Assembly: GCA_958296385.1 (NCBI GenBank)
Contig: OY282494.1
Span: 2,145,537-2,209,536 of the forward strand
Length of the DNA stretch: 64,000 nt
DNA from: an uncultured Dehalococcoidia bacterium
Lineage (GTDB): Bacteria > Chloroflexota > Dehalococcoidia > Lucifugimonadales > UBA3495
Reading direction: 5' to 3'
Shown: positions 36,238 to 44,457 of the stretch, in pieces
Position numbering within the stretch: position 1 is the stretch's first letter
Layout of the letters: each line of letters begins with the position of its first letter
Translations under genes and position numbers: made by a program
The notes under the pieces: generated by a model
What the model saw: only the letters and a program-made list of their open reading frames with translations
The model's database searches: none
What the model was told of the DNA's origin: nothing

Positions 36238-36963
36238 CTAGCGGCCTGCTCTGCCGTCAATCAGCCGGCCGTCAATCAGCCGGCTGTCAATCATTGACCC
36301 GAATATCAGATTGCCGTCCTCCGAACCCAGCAGCGCCTCGCAGCTGCGCTCCGGGTGCGGCATCATCCCCAGCACGTTGCCTTGTTCGTTCAGGATGCCC
36401 GCGATGTTGTCCACCGAACCGTTGGGATTAGCGGCCTCGGTAATCGTCCCGTCGTCGTCGCAGTACCGGAACAGGATGCGCCGCTGTTCCTCCAATTCTT
36501 GCAGCGTCAGCGGGTCGGTGTAGTAACTGCCCTCGCCGTGAGAAACCGGCACCGCCAGCGTCTGCCCCGGCGCGCACCGGACGCTGAAAGGCGTATCATC
36601 CCGCTCGGCCCGCAGCCGCGTCCACTGGCAGCGGTATTGCAGATGGCCGTTGCGCCGCAGCGCGCCCGGCAGCATTCCGGCCTCGCAAAGTATCTGAAAC
36701 CCGTTGCAGATGCCGATGACCAGCCCGCCCGATTCCGCAAACCCGCGCACCGCGCCCATCACCGGCGAGAACCGCGCGATGGCCCCCGCCCGCAGATAAT
36801 CCCCATAAGAGAACCCGCCGGGAACGATGATAGCGTCATACCCCGCCAGGTCAGCCGACTTGTGCCAGACGTAACCGGCCTCCTGCCCCAGCACGCCGCT
36901 GACGGCATAATGGCAATCGGTGTCGCTCCAGGTGCCGGGGAATACGAGGATGCCAAAGCGCAT
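36238..36963 (-). CDS. purQ: Phosphoribosylformylglycinamidine synthase, glutaminase subunit
   Basis: A 241-residue class I glutamine amidotransferase. The nucleophile cysteine is in VIGICNGFQIL (about residue 85) and the His/Glu of the triad in MMPHPERSCEALLG. The N-terminal MRFGILVFPGTWSDTD and PGGFSYGDYLRAGA are typical PurQ. The enzyme releases ammonia from glutamine for PurL in step 4 of purine synthesis. purS and purL are not in the window. The last residues repeat (DSRLIDGRLIDGRAGR) because of a tandem 15-bp duplication at about 36253-36282, a harmless-looking tail. It starts seven bases after yqeY. Confidence 0.93.
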   Translation of the reverse strand: MRFGILVFPGTWSDTDCHYAVSGVLGQEAGYVWHKSADLAGYDAIIVPGGFSYGDYLRAGAIARFSPVMGAVRGFAESGGLVIGICNGFQILCEAGMLPGALRRNGHLQYRCQWTRLRAERDDTPFSVRCAPGQTLAVPVSHGEGSYYTDPLTLQELEEQRRILFRYCDDDGTITEAANPNGSVDNIAGILNEQGNVLGMMPHPERSCEALLGSEDGNLIFGSMIDSRLIDGRLIDGRAGR

Positions 36964-36970
36964 AGCGTAA

Positions 36971-37426
36971 TCAGCCGGCGGTTTCCAGCAGCCGGGAAAC
37001 CACGGCGTTGACCTCGCTGCCGTCGGCCTTGCCCCGCACCTGCGGCATAATGCGCCCCATCACCTTGCCCCGGTCCGACGGGCCGCTGGCGCCGGTATCG
37101 GCAATCACCTGCCGGGCCAGCGCCTCCAGAGCGTCGCCGGTCAGCTGCTCCGGCAGATACTCCTGCAACACCGCCAGCGCCGCCTGCTCCTTCGCCACCA
37201 GGTCAACCCGCCCGCCGTCGCCAAACATCTGAATACTCTCCCGCCGGTCCTTAGCCTGCTTGGCCACCACGTCCACCACCCCGGCCTCGTCCAGCTCCTT
37301 AAGGCCGTTCTTCTCCACCATCTGAATCTGGCTTTTCAGAAAGCGCAAAGCGTCCAGCCGTTCCTGATTACGGGAACGCATCGCCGCGCGAATATCATCT
37401 TCCAAACGTTCCTTGATGCTTGCCAT
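36971..37426 (-). CDS. GatB/YqeY-domain protein
   Basis: A 151-residue helical protein from ATG 37426; the longer frame upstream runs over the tRNA gene and is discarded. Family marks: SIKERLEDDIRAAMRSRNQ, DALRFLKSQIQMVEKNG, ALAVLQEYLPEQLTGDAL and GKVMGRIMPQVRGKADGSEV. The YqeY fold resembles the tail domain of GatB, the tRNA-dependent amidotransferase subunit; free-standing YqeY proteins are common but of uncertain role. First gene of the YqeY-PurQ-EamA operon. Confidence 0.9.
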   Translation of the reverse strand: MASIKERLEDDIRAAMRSRNQERLDALRFLKSQIQMVEKNGLKELDEAGVVDVVAKQAKDRRESIQMFGDGGRVDLVAKEQAALAVLQEYLPEQLTGDALEALARQVIADTGASGPSDRGKVMGRIMPQVRGKADGSEVNAVVSRLLETAG

Positions 37427-37536
37427 ACAACCCTGCCCGTGCCGCATCATTCCAAGCGCAGTCAAGGAACGACGACAGCTAGGTGAGATTTTGCAGTCGC
37501 GCCATGCTACAACGGCGGCAACGCTAAAAGCAACCG

Positions 37537-37545
37537 TGCTATAAT
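37537..37545 (+). promoter_or_regulatory. Extended -10 promoter for tRNA-Leu
   Basis: TGCTATAAT, ending 18 bases before the tRNA 5' end. No clear -35. Confidence 0.55.
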
Positions 37546-37563
37546 TTCCCCCAGCAGCGCCGG

Positions 37564-37650
37564 GCCGAAGTGGCGGAATGGTAGACGCGCTGGTCTCAAA
37601 AACCAGTGGGAGAATATCCCGTGTCAGTTCGAGTCTGACCTTCGGCACCA
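37564..37650 (+). tRNA. tRNA-Leu (anticodon CAA)
   Basis: An 87-base gene including an encoded CCA. The acceptor arm GCCGAAG pairs with CTTCGGC, the anticodon stem CTGGT/ACCAG encloses loop CTCAAAA (anticodon CAA, reads UUG), a long variable arm (GGGAGAATATCCC) marks a class II tRNA, and the T arm is GTCAG-TTCGAGT-CTGAC. A TnpB-type element begins 130 bases downstream. Confidence 0.97.
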
Positions 37651-37658
37651 ACCCCCGA

Positions 37659-37676
37659 TTGCCCCTTTGGGGGCAA
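37659..37676 (+). terminator. Short hairpin after tRNA-Leu
   Basis: TTGCCCC (37659-37665) pairs with GGGGCAA (37670-37676) around TTTG. It could end the tRNA transcript, but no T-run follows, so it is a weak terminator candidate. Confidence 0.4.
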
Positions 37677-37780
37677 CGCCTAATTCGGTGACGGTTGCGC
37701 ACGCCACCCCGCCGGTTCTGTTGCAAAATGCAGAGTAGTTCTGATAGGCTAACTGGCAATCGGGCGGAGATGGGCAGAGG

Positions 37781-39025
37781 ATGTATCGCAGTCACCGCAT
37801 ACGATTAGACCCGACCCAGGCGCAGGTTGTCGCTTTTCAGCGGCACGCCGGCTACGCACGCGTGGCGTACAACTGGGCCGTAAGGGAGTTCCTGGCCAGC
37901 TGGCTCAGTGACGTTAATGAATGGTGCGGTGCATACACGCTCATTCCCCGGTTCAACGCCATCAAGCTTAAGATTAGCCGGTGGAACTTTCACAAGGAGC
38001 TATCGCAGAACGCCAGCAAGGGAGCCATCGAAGATGCTGGCAATGCCATCAAACTATGGGGCAAGTATTGCAAAGCCGTCAAAGCCGGGCAAAAAACCCG
38101 GTATGTGGGCAAGCCGTCGGAAAAGAAGTTTGGAAGTCGCCCTGCGTTCCGTGCCGACCATGGCGATGGTAAGGATGTCAAATGCAACGGCAAAACAATC
38201 AAATTGCCGAAGATTGGCGTGGTCAAGATGCGGGAAGTCCTGCGCTGGCAGGGCGAGATTGTCAGCGTGTGTATCAGCAAGCGCGCTGGACACTGGTATG
38301 CCAGCATCACTGTTAACGATGGCCTGCCCACGCCGTCGGTGTCCGATAACGGGCGTCCGGCTGTCGGTGTGGACGTAGGGTTGAAGACGCTGGCGGTATG
38401 CTCCGATGGTGTGGAGTACGCCAACCCGAAACCGCTGGTGCGGCTGCAATCCAGGTTGCGCCGGGCCAGCAAGTCGTTGAGCCGCAAGGAGAAAGGTTCG
38501 CAGAATTGGCACAAGCAGGTTGCCGCAGTCGCACGGCTGCACGCCCGCATTGCCAATATGCGTTCCGACTATGCCCATAAAGCGACGACTGCGATAGTCA
38601 ATCGGGCGGGCGCAATCAGCGTGGAAACGCTGAACGTCGCAGGGATGATGCAGAACCGGCGGTTGAGCAAGGCGTTCGCCGATGCCGAAGTGTCGGAATT
38701 CCTGCGGCAACTGGAGTACAAAGCGGCTTGGGCTGGCGTAGCGTTCCGGCGCGTTGACCGCTGGTATCCGTCCAGCAAGCTCTGCCACCACTGCGGCATC
38801 AAGAACGACACGCTCACTCTGGCGCAAAGGGAATGGTGGTGCGGCGGTTGCGGGGTACGCGTTGACCGGGATTTCAACGCTTCACTGAACATACGTGATT
38901 ACGATAATGGCCGGGGGCAGACGGCATCAGCCTGTGGAGACCGTGTAAGTCCGGCGGTAACGCCGTCGGCAGTGGTCTGCGAAGCAGGAATGGGAATCCT
39001 CAACAGCCAGTTGCGATTATGCTAA
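37781..39025 (+). CDS. tnpB: Orphan TnpB (IS200/IS605-type RNA-guided nuclease)
   Basis: A 414-residue protein from ATG 37781. The RuvC-like catalytic set is intact: Asp in GVDVGLKTLAV (about residue 195), Glu in ISVETLNVAGM (about 285) and Asp in DRDFNASLNIRD (about 365). A zinc finger lies between the last two (CHHCG and CGGCG), and the tail EAGMGILNSQLR is typical. TnpB is a guide-RNA (omega RNA) directed DNA nuclease that helps retain the element; no TnpA transposase is nearby. The right-end/omega RNA region would overlap the gene's 3' end and the bases after 39000. The insertion lies next to tRNA-Leu. Confidence 0.93.
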   Translation: MYRSHRIRLDPTQAQVVAFQRHAGYARVAYNWAVREFLASWLSDVNEWCGAYTLIPRFNAIKLKISRWNFHKELSQNASKGAIEDAGNAIKLWGKYCKAVKAGQKTRYVGKPSEKKFGSRPAFRADHGDGKDVKCNGKTIKLPKIGVVKMREVLRWQGEIVSVCISKRAGHWYASITVNDGLPTPSVSDNGRPAVGVDVGLKTLAVCSDGVEYANPKPLVRLQSRLRRASKSLSRKEKGSQNWHKQVAAVARLHARIANMRSDYAHKATTAIVNRAGAISVETLNVAGMMQNRRLSKAFADAEVSEFLRQLEYKAAWAGVAFRRVDRWYPSSKLCHHCGIKNDTLTLAQREWWCGGCGVRVDRDFNASLNIRDYDNGRGQTASACGDRVSPAVTPSAVVCEAGMGILNSQLRLC

Positions 39026-39101
39026 ATCGTAGCCGATTGTTGCAGTTCCCTAATACTACGCGCGCGTGGGGGCATCCCGCCGTTCCCGTTCGGTTGCAAG
39101 G

Positions 39102-39311
39102 GGTACCCCCGTGTGGGCGTAGGGAGCAGATGGCACGGACGCCCACCGAGAGGAGTACCCCAGGTACCCCCGTGTGGGCGTAGGGAGCAGATGGCACGGA
39201 CGCCCACCGAGAGGAGTACCCCAGGTACCCCCGTGTGGGCGTAGGGAGCAGTGAGGCATCATTCGATAGGGGGTAAAATGGCAGGTACCCCCGTGTGGGC
39301 GTAGGGAGCAG
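39102..39311 (-). CRISPR. Small CRISPR-like array, four 28-bp repeats, type I-E geometry
   Basis: Four perfect copies of a 28-bp repeat lie at 39102-39129, 39163-39190, 39224-39251 and 39284-39311. Spacers are 33, 33 and 32 bp. The repeat (plus strand) begins GGTACCCCCG and ends GGGAGCAG, like inverted type I-E repeats; 28/32-33 is also I-E geometry. On that view the array reads on the minus strand with its leader to the right of 39311. Spacers 1 and 2 are identical, so one unit was duplicated. No cas gene is in the window. A simple tandem repeat is the alternative. Confidence 0.65.
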
Positions 39312-39339
39312 ATTGGAGTACCTTTGATGAGTAGTTAGA

Positions 39340-39693
39340 ATGAGCCACCTCTGCGGCAGCACTTGCAAGGGCAAACAATCGCCCCCGATAGCCTGCTCAA
39401 CCGGCAAGTTGAGCGGCGGCAGTGGCAAAGGGCACGGGGCGCCGCGCCGGCCGCACGCCACGCCGAAGGAAGTCGGGGCGGCGGTTGATATGTACTTTGA
39501 CGGGCTGTCCTATCGCCGTACCGCCGAGAACGTGGAGGAGTACTTCGGGCGCAAGACCCACGCCGCCTCAAACGCGCGGAAAGGCCGCACGCTATTTGGC
39601 ATAATGCTGTACAATCAGACGCCATGCTTGGCATCGCAATCGGTTTTGCTTGGCAATTGCAAGTTCCGGGAGGATTGGTTTTATGAAGTATGA
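39340..39693 (+). pseudogene. DDE-transposase N-terminal remnant
   Basis: The frame encodes an N-terminal transposase-like segment: HATPKEVGAAVDMYFDGL followed by SYRRTAENVEEYFGRKT, the helix-turn-helix of a DDE-family transposase with a preceding cysteine-containing head. The similarity stops after about residue 75, where the tail becomes unrelated, and no DDE catalytic domain follows before the GMC oxidoreductase gene starts at 39683. It is best read as the stub left by a decayed insertion sequence. Confidence 0.65.
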
Positions 39694-41257
39694 TGTTATT
39701 GTCGTTGGCGGCGGCGCGGCCGGCTCTACTCTGGCCGGCCGTTTGGCGGAGAACCCTGCTACCTCCGTGCTGCTGCTGGAGGCCGGGAACGATTACCCCG
39801 ACCCGGCGCAGCTGCCCGACGAAATAAAGTTCGGCCATACCCGCTACGCCGAATCCCCGGACTCGGAGCATAACTGGGCCCTGCGCGGCACCATCACCGA
39901 GGAGCAGGGCGAGATTCACGTTGCCCAGGGCAAGGTTATCGGCGGCGGGTCGTCCATCAACGGGCAGGCTATGCAGCGCGGGTTCCCGGAGGATTTTGAG
40001 TCCTGGGCCGCGCTGGGCAACGACGCGTGGTCGTACTCCAACGTGCTGCCTTTCTACCGCAAGATGGAGCATGACCGGGACATCCAGGACGACTTCCACG
40101 GTTCGGACGGGCCGATGCCGGTGCGCCGCCGTCAGTCCGGGGCCTGGCCCGACATCCAGAAAGCCTTTCACGCCGCCTGCCGGCGGGCCGGCTACGGCGC
40201 GGTTGAGGACACCAACGGCGCCAACCCCACCGGCGTTGGCGTGTCGCCCACCAACAACCTGGGCGGCGTCCGCATGAGCGCCGCGCTAACCCACCTCGGC
40301 CCCATGCGCCATCGCCTCAACCTCACCGTGCGCGGCGGCGTGTACGTCCGCAAAGTGCTGTTCGATGGGCAAAAAGCCGTCGGCGTAGAGGCCGAAAGCG
40401 GCGGCGAGATTTTCACCCTGTCCGCCGACCGGGTTGTCCTGAGCTCCGGCGCCATCCGTTCGCCCCAGCTGCTGATGCTGTCGGGCATCGGCCCCGCCGA
40501 CCAGCTCAATCAGTTCGGCATCCCCGTCATCCGCGACGTCCCCGGCGTTGGGCAAAGCCTGTGGAACCACCTCAGCGCTCAAATCACCTTCAAGGTCAAG
40601 GACGGCGCTACCCTTTTGACCGAACCCGACGCCCCCCATTTCAGCCTGCATTACACCTCGCAGGGGTCGCGCGAAACTAACGATATGGTGCTGCGGGTCA
40701 GCACCGTCGTTGACGAGCGGGAGGAGCGCGTTGCCGGCGTGCGTACCAAGTATCTGATTGGCGACGTGCCGGCGGAACGGGCGGCCCGCATCTCCTGCAC
40801 CCTCGGCCTGCCCGCCGGCTCCGGCTACGTCCGGCTGGCCTCCGCCGACCCCAGCGTGCAGCCGTCCTTTAACTACTGCTACCTGCAACACCCCGACGAC
40901 CGCCGCCGCGTGCGGGAGGGCCTCCATTTCGGCATCCGCCTGCTGGAATCCGACGACTTCAAGGACGTAGTTGACCACCGCATCAACCCCACTGACGACA
41001 TCCTGGCCGACGATGCCGCGCTGGACCTCTGGGTACGCCGGACGGTAGGCACCGCCCGTCACGTGTCCGGCACCTGCAAGATGGGGCCGGATTCCGACCC
41101 GACGGCGGTGGTTGACCAGTATTGCCGCGTCAAAGGCGTTGCCGGGCTGTGGGTGGTTGACGCCTCCGTAATGCCCCGCATACCCCGCTCCGGCGGCATC
41201 CACCCCACCGTAATAATGGTAGCCGAACGCGTCGTAGATTGGATTGCCGCCGCCTGA
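39683..41257 (+). CDS. GMC-family FAD oxidoreductase (alcohol/choline dehydrogenase type)
   Basis: A 524-residue flavoenzyme; ATG 39683 follows GGGAGG at 39668-39673. The FAD-binding motif is VIVVGGGAAGSTLAGRLAE at the start, then GKVIGGGSSINGQAMQRG (GMC signature 1) near residue 90 and SSGAIRSPQLLMLSGIGP (signature 2) near 255. The C-terminus has the active-site histidines in ARHVSGTCKMGPDSD and SGGIHPTVIMVAERV. Such enzymes oxidise alcohols, choline or polyethylene-glycol-like substrates; which one is unknown. The stop overlaps the addB start by one base (TGATG). Confidence 0.92.
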   Translation: MKYDVIVVGGGAAGSTLAGRLAENPATSVLLLEAGNDYPDPAQLPDEIKFGHTRYAESPDSEHNWALRGTITEEQGEIHVAQGKVIGGGSSINGQAMQRGFPEDFESWAALGNDAWSYSNVLPFYRKMEHDRDIQDDFHGSDGPMPVRRRQSGAWPDIQKAFHAACRRAGYGAVEDTNGANPTGVGVSPTNNLGGVRMSAALTHLGPMRHRLNLTVRGGVYVRKVLFDGQKAVGVEAESGGEIFTLSADRVVLSSGAIRSPQLLMLSGIGPADQLNQFGIPVIRDVPGVGQSLWNHLSAQITFKVKDGATLLTEPDAPHFSLHYTSQGSRETNDMVLRVSTVVDEREERVAGVRTKYLIGDVPAERAARISCTLGLPAGSGYVRLASADPSVQPSFNYCYLQHPDDRRRVREGLHFGIRLLESDDFKDVVDHRINPTDDILADDAALDLWVRRTVGTARHVSGTCKMGPDSDPTAVVDQYCRVKGVAGLWVVDASVMPRIPRSGGIHPTVIMVAERVVDWIAAA

Positions 41258-44200
41258 TGACACTCCCCAATCCCCCCATCGTCACCGTTCCCGTCGGCCC
41301 GCCCGCGCTGTCCGCGCTGTCGGATGCCGTTGACCGGGCCAAGTCGGCTGACCCTTTTGCCCGCGTGGTAGTCATCGCTGACCATCGCGATGCGGCGGCG
41401 GCGGTGCGGCATTGGCTGGGCGCGCGCGGCACGATTAACGTAACCGTGCAGACGGGCGAGCGGCTGGCCGACGAGCTGGCCCGCCCGGAGCAAAAACCCC
41501 TGTCCCGATTGCTGGAATCTCAGGCCGTGCGTCTGGTTGCCGATGCCAAAGCGACGGAGCTGGGACTTGAACCGGCCGGCCGCCGCCGCCTCTTTCGCTC
41601 ACTGGCCACCGCCTTTCGCGAAATGCAGGAACGCCCCAATTCCCCGGAACTCCCCAATTCACATGACCGCCCCAATTCCGCAGACACTGCCAACACCGAC
41701 GCCGGCGCCAATGCCGACGCTATGAACCGTCTGGCCGAAAGTCTGTACCAGGAATATCTGGCCCTGATTCGCGCGCGCGGCTACTACCCCCCGTCGCAGC
41801 TGCACGATATGGCGGCCGCTGCGCTGTCCGATGCTCCGTCAGATGCTCCGTCAGAGGGACGGACGGCGGGCAATGCGCCGGCGGTCATCTACTATCTGCC
41901 CCGCCGCCTGTCCACCGGCGCCCTGCGGCTGGCCAATCTGCTGCTGCAACGCGGCCAGTGCCAGGTCATCTGCGGGCTTACCGGCGATGCCGACGCCGAC
42001 GCTCCAATACGGGAAATGCTGCAACGGCTGTCCGGGGATGCTACTAGCGCCGCCGACGCCAGCCCCTACCCCTTGCAGCAGCGCGCCGACGCCGGCGTGC
42101 TGTCCATCGTCGCCGTCCCCGACCCGGAGGAGGAAACGCGCACGGTCATTCGCCGCATCGCCGCCGCCAGCACGCCCTTTCATCGCACCGCCGTCATCTA
42201 CCGGCAGGACAACCCCTACGCCAGCCTGCTGCGGCAAGAGCTGGACTTCGCCGGCATCCCCTTTTCCGGCACCGATTACCGCAGCCTGGCCGACACCCCC
42301 ACCGGCCGGCTGGCCCTGGGCCTGGTTGACCTGGCCGTAGGCGTCAACGCCGCCCCCGAACCCGCAATTGACCGGGAACGGCTGCTCGAATGGCTAACCG
42401 CCACGCCGGTGCGTTGGCACAACCGGCCAGCCGATGCCGACGGCAACGCTCAATCCCGCCCGGTTCCCGCCGCCCGCTGGGCCAACCTGGCCCGCGAGGC
42501 CCGCGCCAACGGCAGCCTGTCCGATTGGCAGAGCCGGCTCAACGCCCACGCCAACCGGGAGGAAGCCCGGCGACGCGAGCAAATGTCCGATGATGTTGCC
42601 GCCGCTGCTGCCGCCGTTGCCAGTATGCGGCAGCCCATCAACGACCTGATCGCCTTTGTGAACGGCCTGGCCCAAGCCCTGTCCGGCCTGGGCAGCTTGA
42701 CCGGATGGCAGCCGGCCGCCGCCCAACTTAAGGCCATCCTCGCGGATTATCGCTGGTTCGGGCCGGGTGAATCCGACGACGACCGCCGGCGCATTGAGGA
42801 ATCCATCGACAGCGTGGCCGGGCTGGACGAGTGGGGCGAGGGTTACCGCCCGGAGGCGTTGCAGGAGGCCCTGCGCGAGGGCCTGCAAAGCCCGGTGTCC
42901 GAGCGGGGCCGGCCCGTGGGCGCCGGGGTTTATGTCGGCCCGCCGGCCGGCATCGCCGGCGGCGAGTACGACGCCGTGTACGCCATCGGCCTGGTGGAGG
43001 GGCAGTTCCCGCCCCGTCCGCGGGCCAACCCCTGGCTGTCGGCAAACCCGGCGGCGCAGCGGCAGGACGCTAATTTGGAACGCGGCGACTTTCTCACCGC
43101 CATCGCCGCCGCCGCAACCGCCGTGCTGTGCTGGCCGGCCGCTACCGCCAGCCGCAGCGTCGCCTACCCCTCCCGCTGGCTGGTCGAGGCCGCCAACCTG
43201 CTCCACGCCAACGCCGGCGGCACCGGCCGCCTGGCCTACGACAACATCGCCAGCGGCGCCGGCAGCGACCAATGGCTTACCGTAATCCAGTCCCGCGCCG
43301 ACGGCCTGCGCCGGCTGGCCAACACCGCAACCCCGCCGTCCGACATCTCCGATTACCGCCTGCGCCATCTGATTACCCAACCGCCGGCAACGCTGCCCAA
43401 CCATCCGGCCATCGCCGCCAACGCCCGGATGATTAGGGCATTAGAGGCGCAGCAGGCTCGCAACTACGGCCCCCTGTCAAAATGGGATGGGCGCGTAGCT
43501 GCCACCGCCCGCGTTGCCAGCATCGGCAGCCGGGAACACCCCATCTCCCCCAGCGCGCTGGAAACCTGGGCCAACTGCCCCTACCGCTACTTCCTCAGCC
43601 GGCTGCTCGGCCTCTCCGCCCCCCCGGACGCCGACGATGACGGCCAACTTTCCGCGCTGGACAAGGGTTCGCTGGTACACAGCATCCTGGAGCGGTTTGT
43701 CCGGGATGGCAAGAGTACATTAGAGGAACTGCTGGCCCTGGCGGATGCGGAGTTTGCCGACGCTGAACAGCGCGGCGCTACCGGCTACCCGCTGCTGTGG
43801 GAGATTACAAAAGAGGACATCCGCGCCGGCCTGGCGGTATTTATGAACGCTGAGCAGGATTGGCTGGGCGATACGGCATCCATGCAGTCGTATGCCGAAA
43901 AGGAATTTAAAGAGGTTGGCATCGCGGTAGCGGATCTGGGCGAAGTCTGGTTCCGGGGTAAGATTGACCGGATGGACGTTTCCGACGACAAAGTGCTCGT
44001 GCGGGATTTTAAGACGGGCAAGCCCGACAACTATACCGCTAAAAACGGCTATGCCGTTGCCAATGGGCGGGCGTTGCAGCTCCCGGTATATGCGGCGGCC
44101 GCCCACGAGTGGTATCCCGACGCTGAAATTTTGGCATCGTACTGCTTTCCCCTGTCCGATAAGCGAATCCACAATGTCCAGCCCTACACTGCGGAACAGG

Positions 44201-44457
44201 GGCAGGACGAGTTCCATGACACGTTGCGCCGGATTGTGGGCATGGCCCGGAGCGGCGTATTCCCGGCTACGCCGGACGGTGATGGCCAGTATGCCAACTG
44301 CGGCTACTGCGATTTCAACAAGCTTTGCCCCACCCGCCGCCGGCAAATTTGGGAACGCAAAGCCCGGCGCGACCCCGCTGCCGTCCGTCCGTTCAACGAA
44401 CTGGGCGGCAAGGCGGCGATTGGAACCAATGACGATGACAACGACGACGCCAACTGA
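41257..44457 (+). CDS. addB: AddB-like helicase-nuclease subunit
   Basis: A 1,066-residue protein; ATG 41257 overlaps the previous TGA. The N-terminal part is UvrD/AddB-like but shows no Walker A motif. The C-terminal PD-(D/E)XK nuclease has KVLVRDFKTGK (Asp and Lys), and four cysteines for an iron-sulphur cluster: one in ETWANCPYRYF (about residue 775) and three in CGYCDFNKLC near 1030. AddB pairs with AddA to process double-strand DNA ends for recombination, cutting the strand opposite to AddA's. addA follows with a 29-base overlap, confirming the complex. Confidence 0.88.
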   Translation: MTLPNPPIVTVPVGPPALSALSDAVDRAKSADPFARVVVIADHRDAAAAVRHWLGARGTINVTVQTGERLADELARPEQKPLSRLLESQAVRLVADAKATELGLEPAGRRRLFRSLATAFREMQERPNSPELPNSHDRPNSADTANTDAGANADAMNRLAESLYQEYLALIRARGYYPPSQLHDMAAAALSDAPSDAPSEGRTAGNAPAVIYYLPRRLSTGALRLANLLLQRGQCQVICGLTGDADADAPIREMLQRLSGDATSAADASPYPLQQRADAGVLSIVAVPDPEEETRTVIRRIAAASTPFHRTAVIYRQDNPYASLLRQELDFAGIPFSGTDYRSLADTPTGRLALGLVDLAVGVNAAPEPAIDRERLLEWLTATPVRWHNRPADADGNAQSRPVPAARWANLAREARANGSLSDWQSRLNAHANREEARRREQMSDDVAAAAAAVASMRQPINDLIAFVNGLAQALSGLGSLTGWQPAAAQLKAILADYRWFGPGESDDDRRRIEESIDSVAGLDEWGEGYRPEALQEALREGLQSPVSERGRPVGAGVYVGPPAGIAGGEYDAVYAIGLVEGQFPPRPRANPWLSANPAAQRQDANLERGDFLTAIAAAATAVLCWPAATASRSVAYPSRWLVEAANLLHANAGGTGRLAYDNIASGAGSDQWLTVIQSRADGLRRLANTATPPSDISDYRLRHLITQPPATLPNHPAIAANARMIRALEAQQARNYGPLSKWDGRVAATARVASIGSREHPISPSALETWANCPYRYFLSRLLGLSAPPDADDDGQLSALDKGSLVHSILERFVRDGKSTLEELLALADAEFADAEQRGATGYPLLWEITKEDIRAGLAVFMNAEQDWLGDTASMQSYAEKEFKEVGIAVADLGEVWFRGKIDRMDVSDDKVLVRDFKTGKPDNYTAKNGYAVANGRALQLPVYAAAAHEWYPDAEILASYCFPLSDKRIHNVQPYTAEQGQDEFHDTLRRIVGMARSGVFPATPDGDGQYANCGYCDFNKLCPTRRRQIWERKARRDPAAVRPFNELGGKAAIGTNDDDNDDAN

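Noticed and set aside
36253-36282. Tandem 15-bp repeat at the purQ 3' end as a regulatory site
   Set aside because: It only extends the C-terminus by five-residue repeats; too short and in coding sequence.
37427-37795. N-terminal extension of the YqeY frame
   Set aside because: It runs antisense across tRNA-Leu and the TnpB start; the family begins at ATG 37426.
39000-39461. Minus-strand frame with repeated LLPTPTRGY
   Set aside because: It is only the CRISPR-like repeat read as protein.
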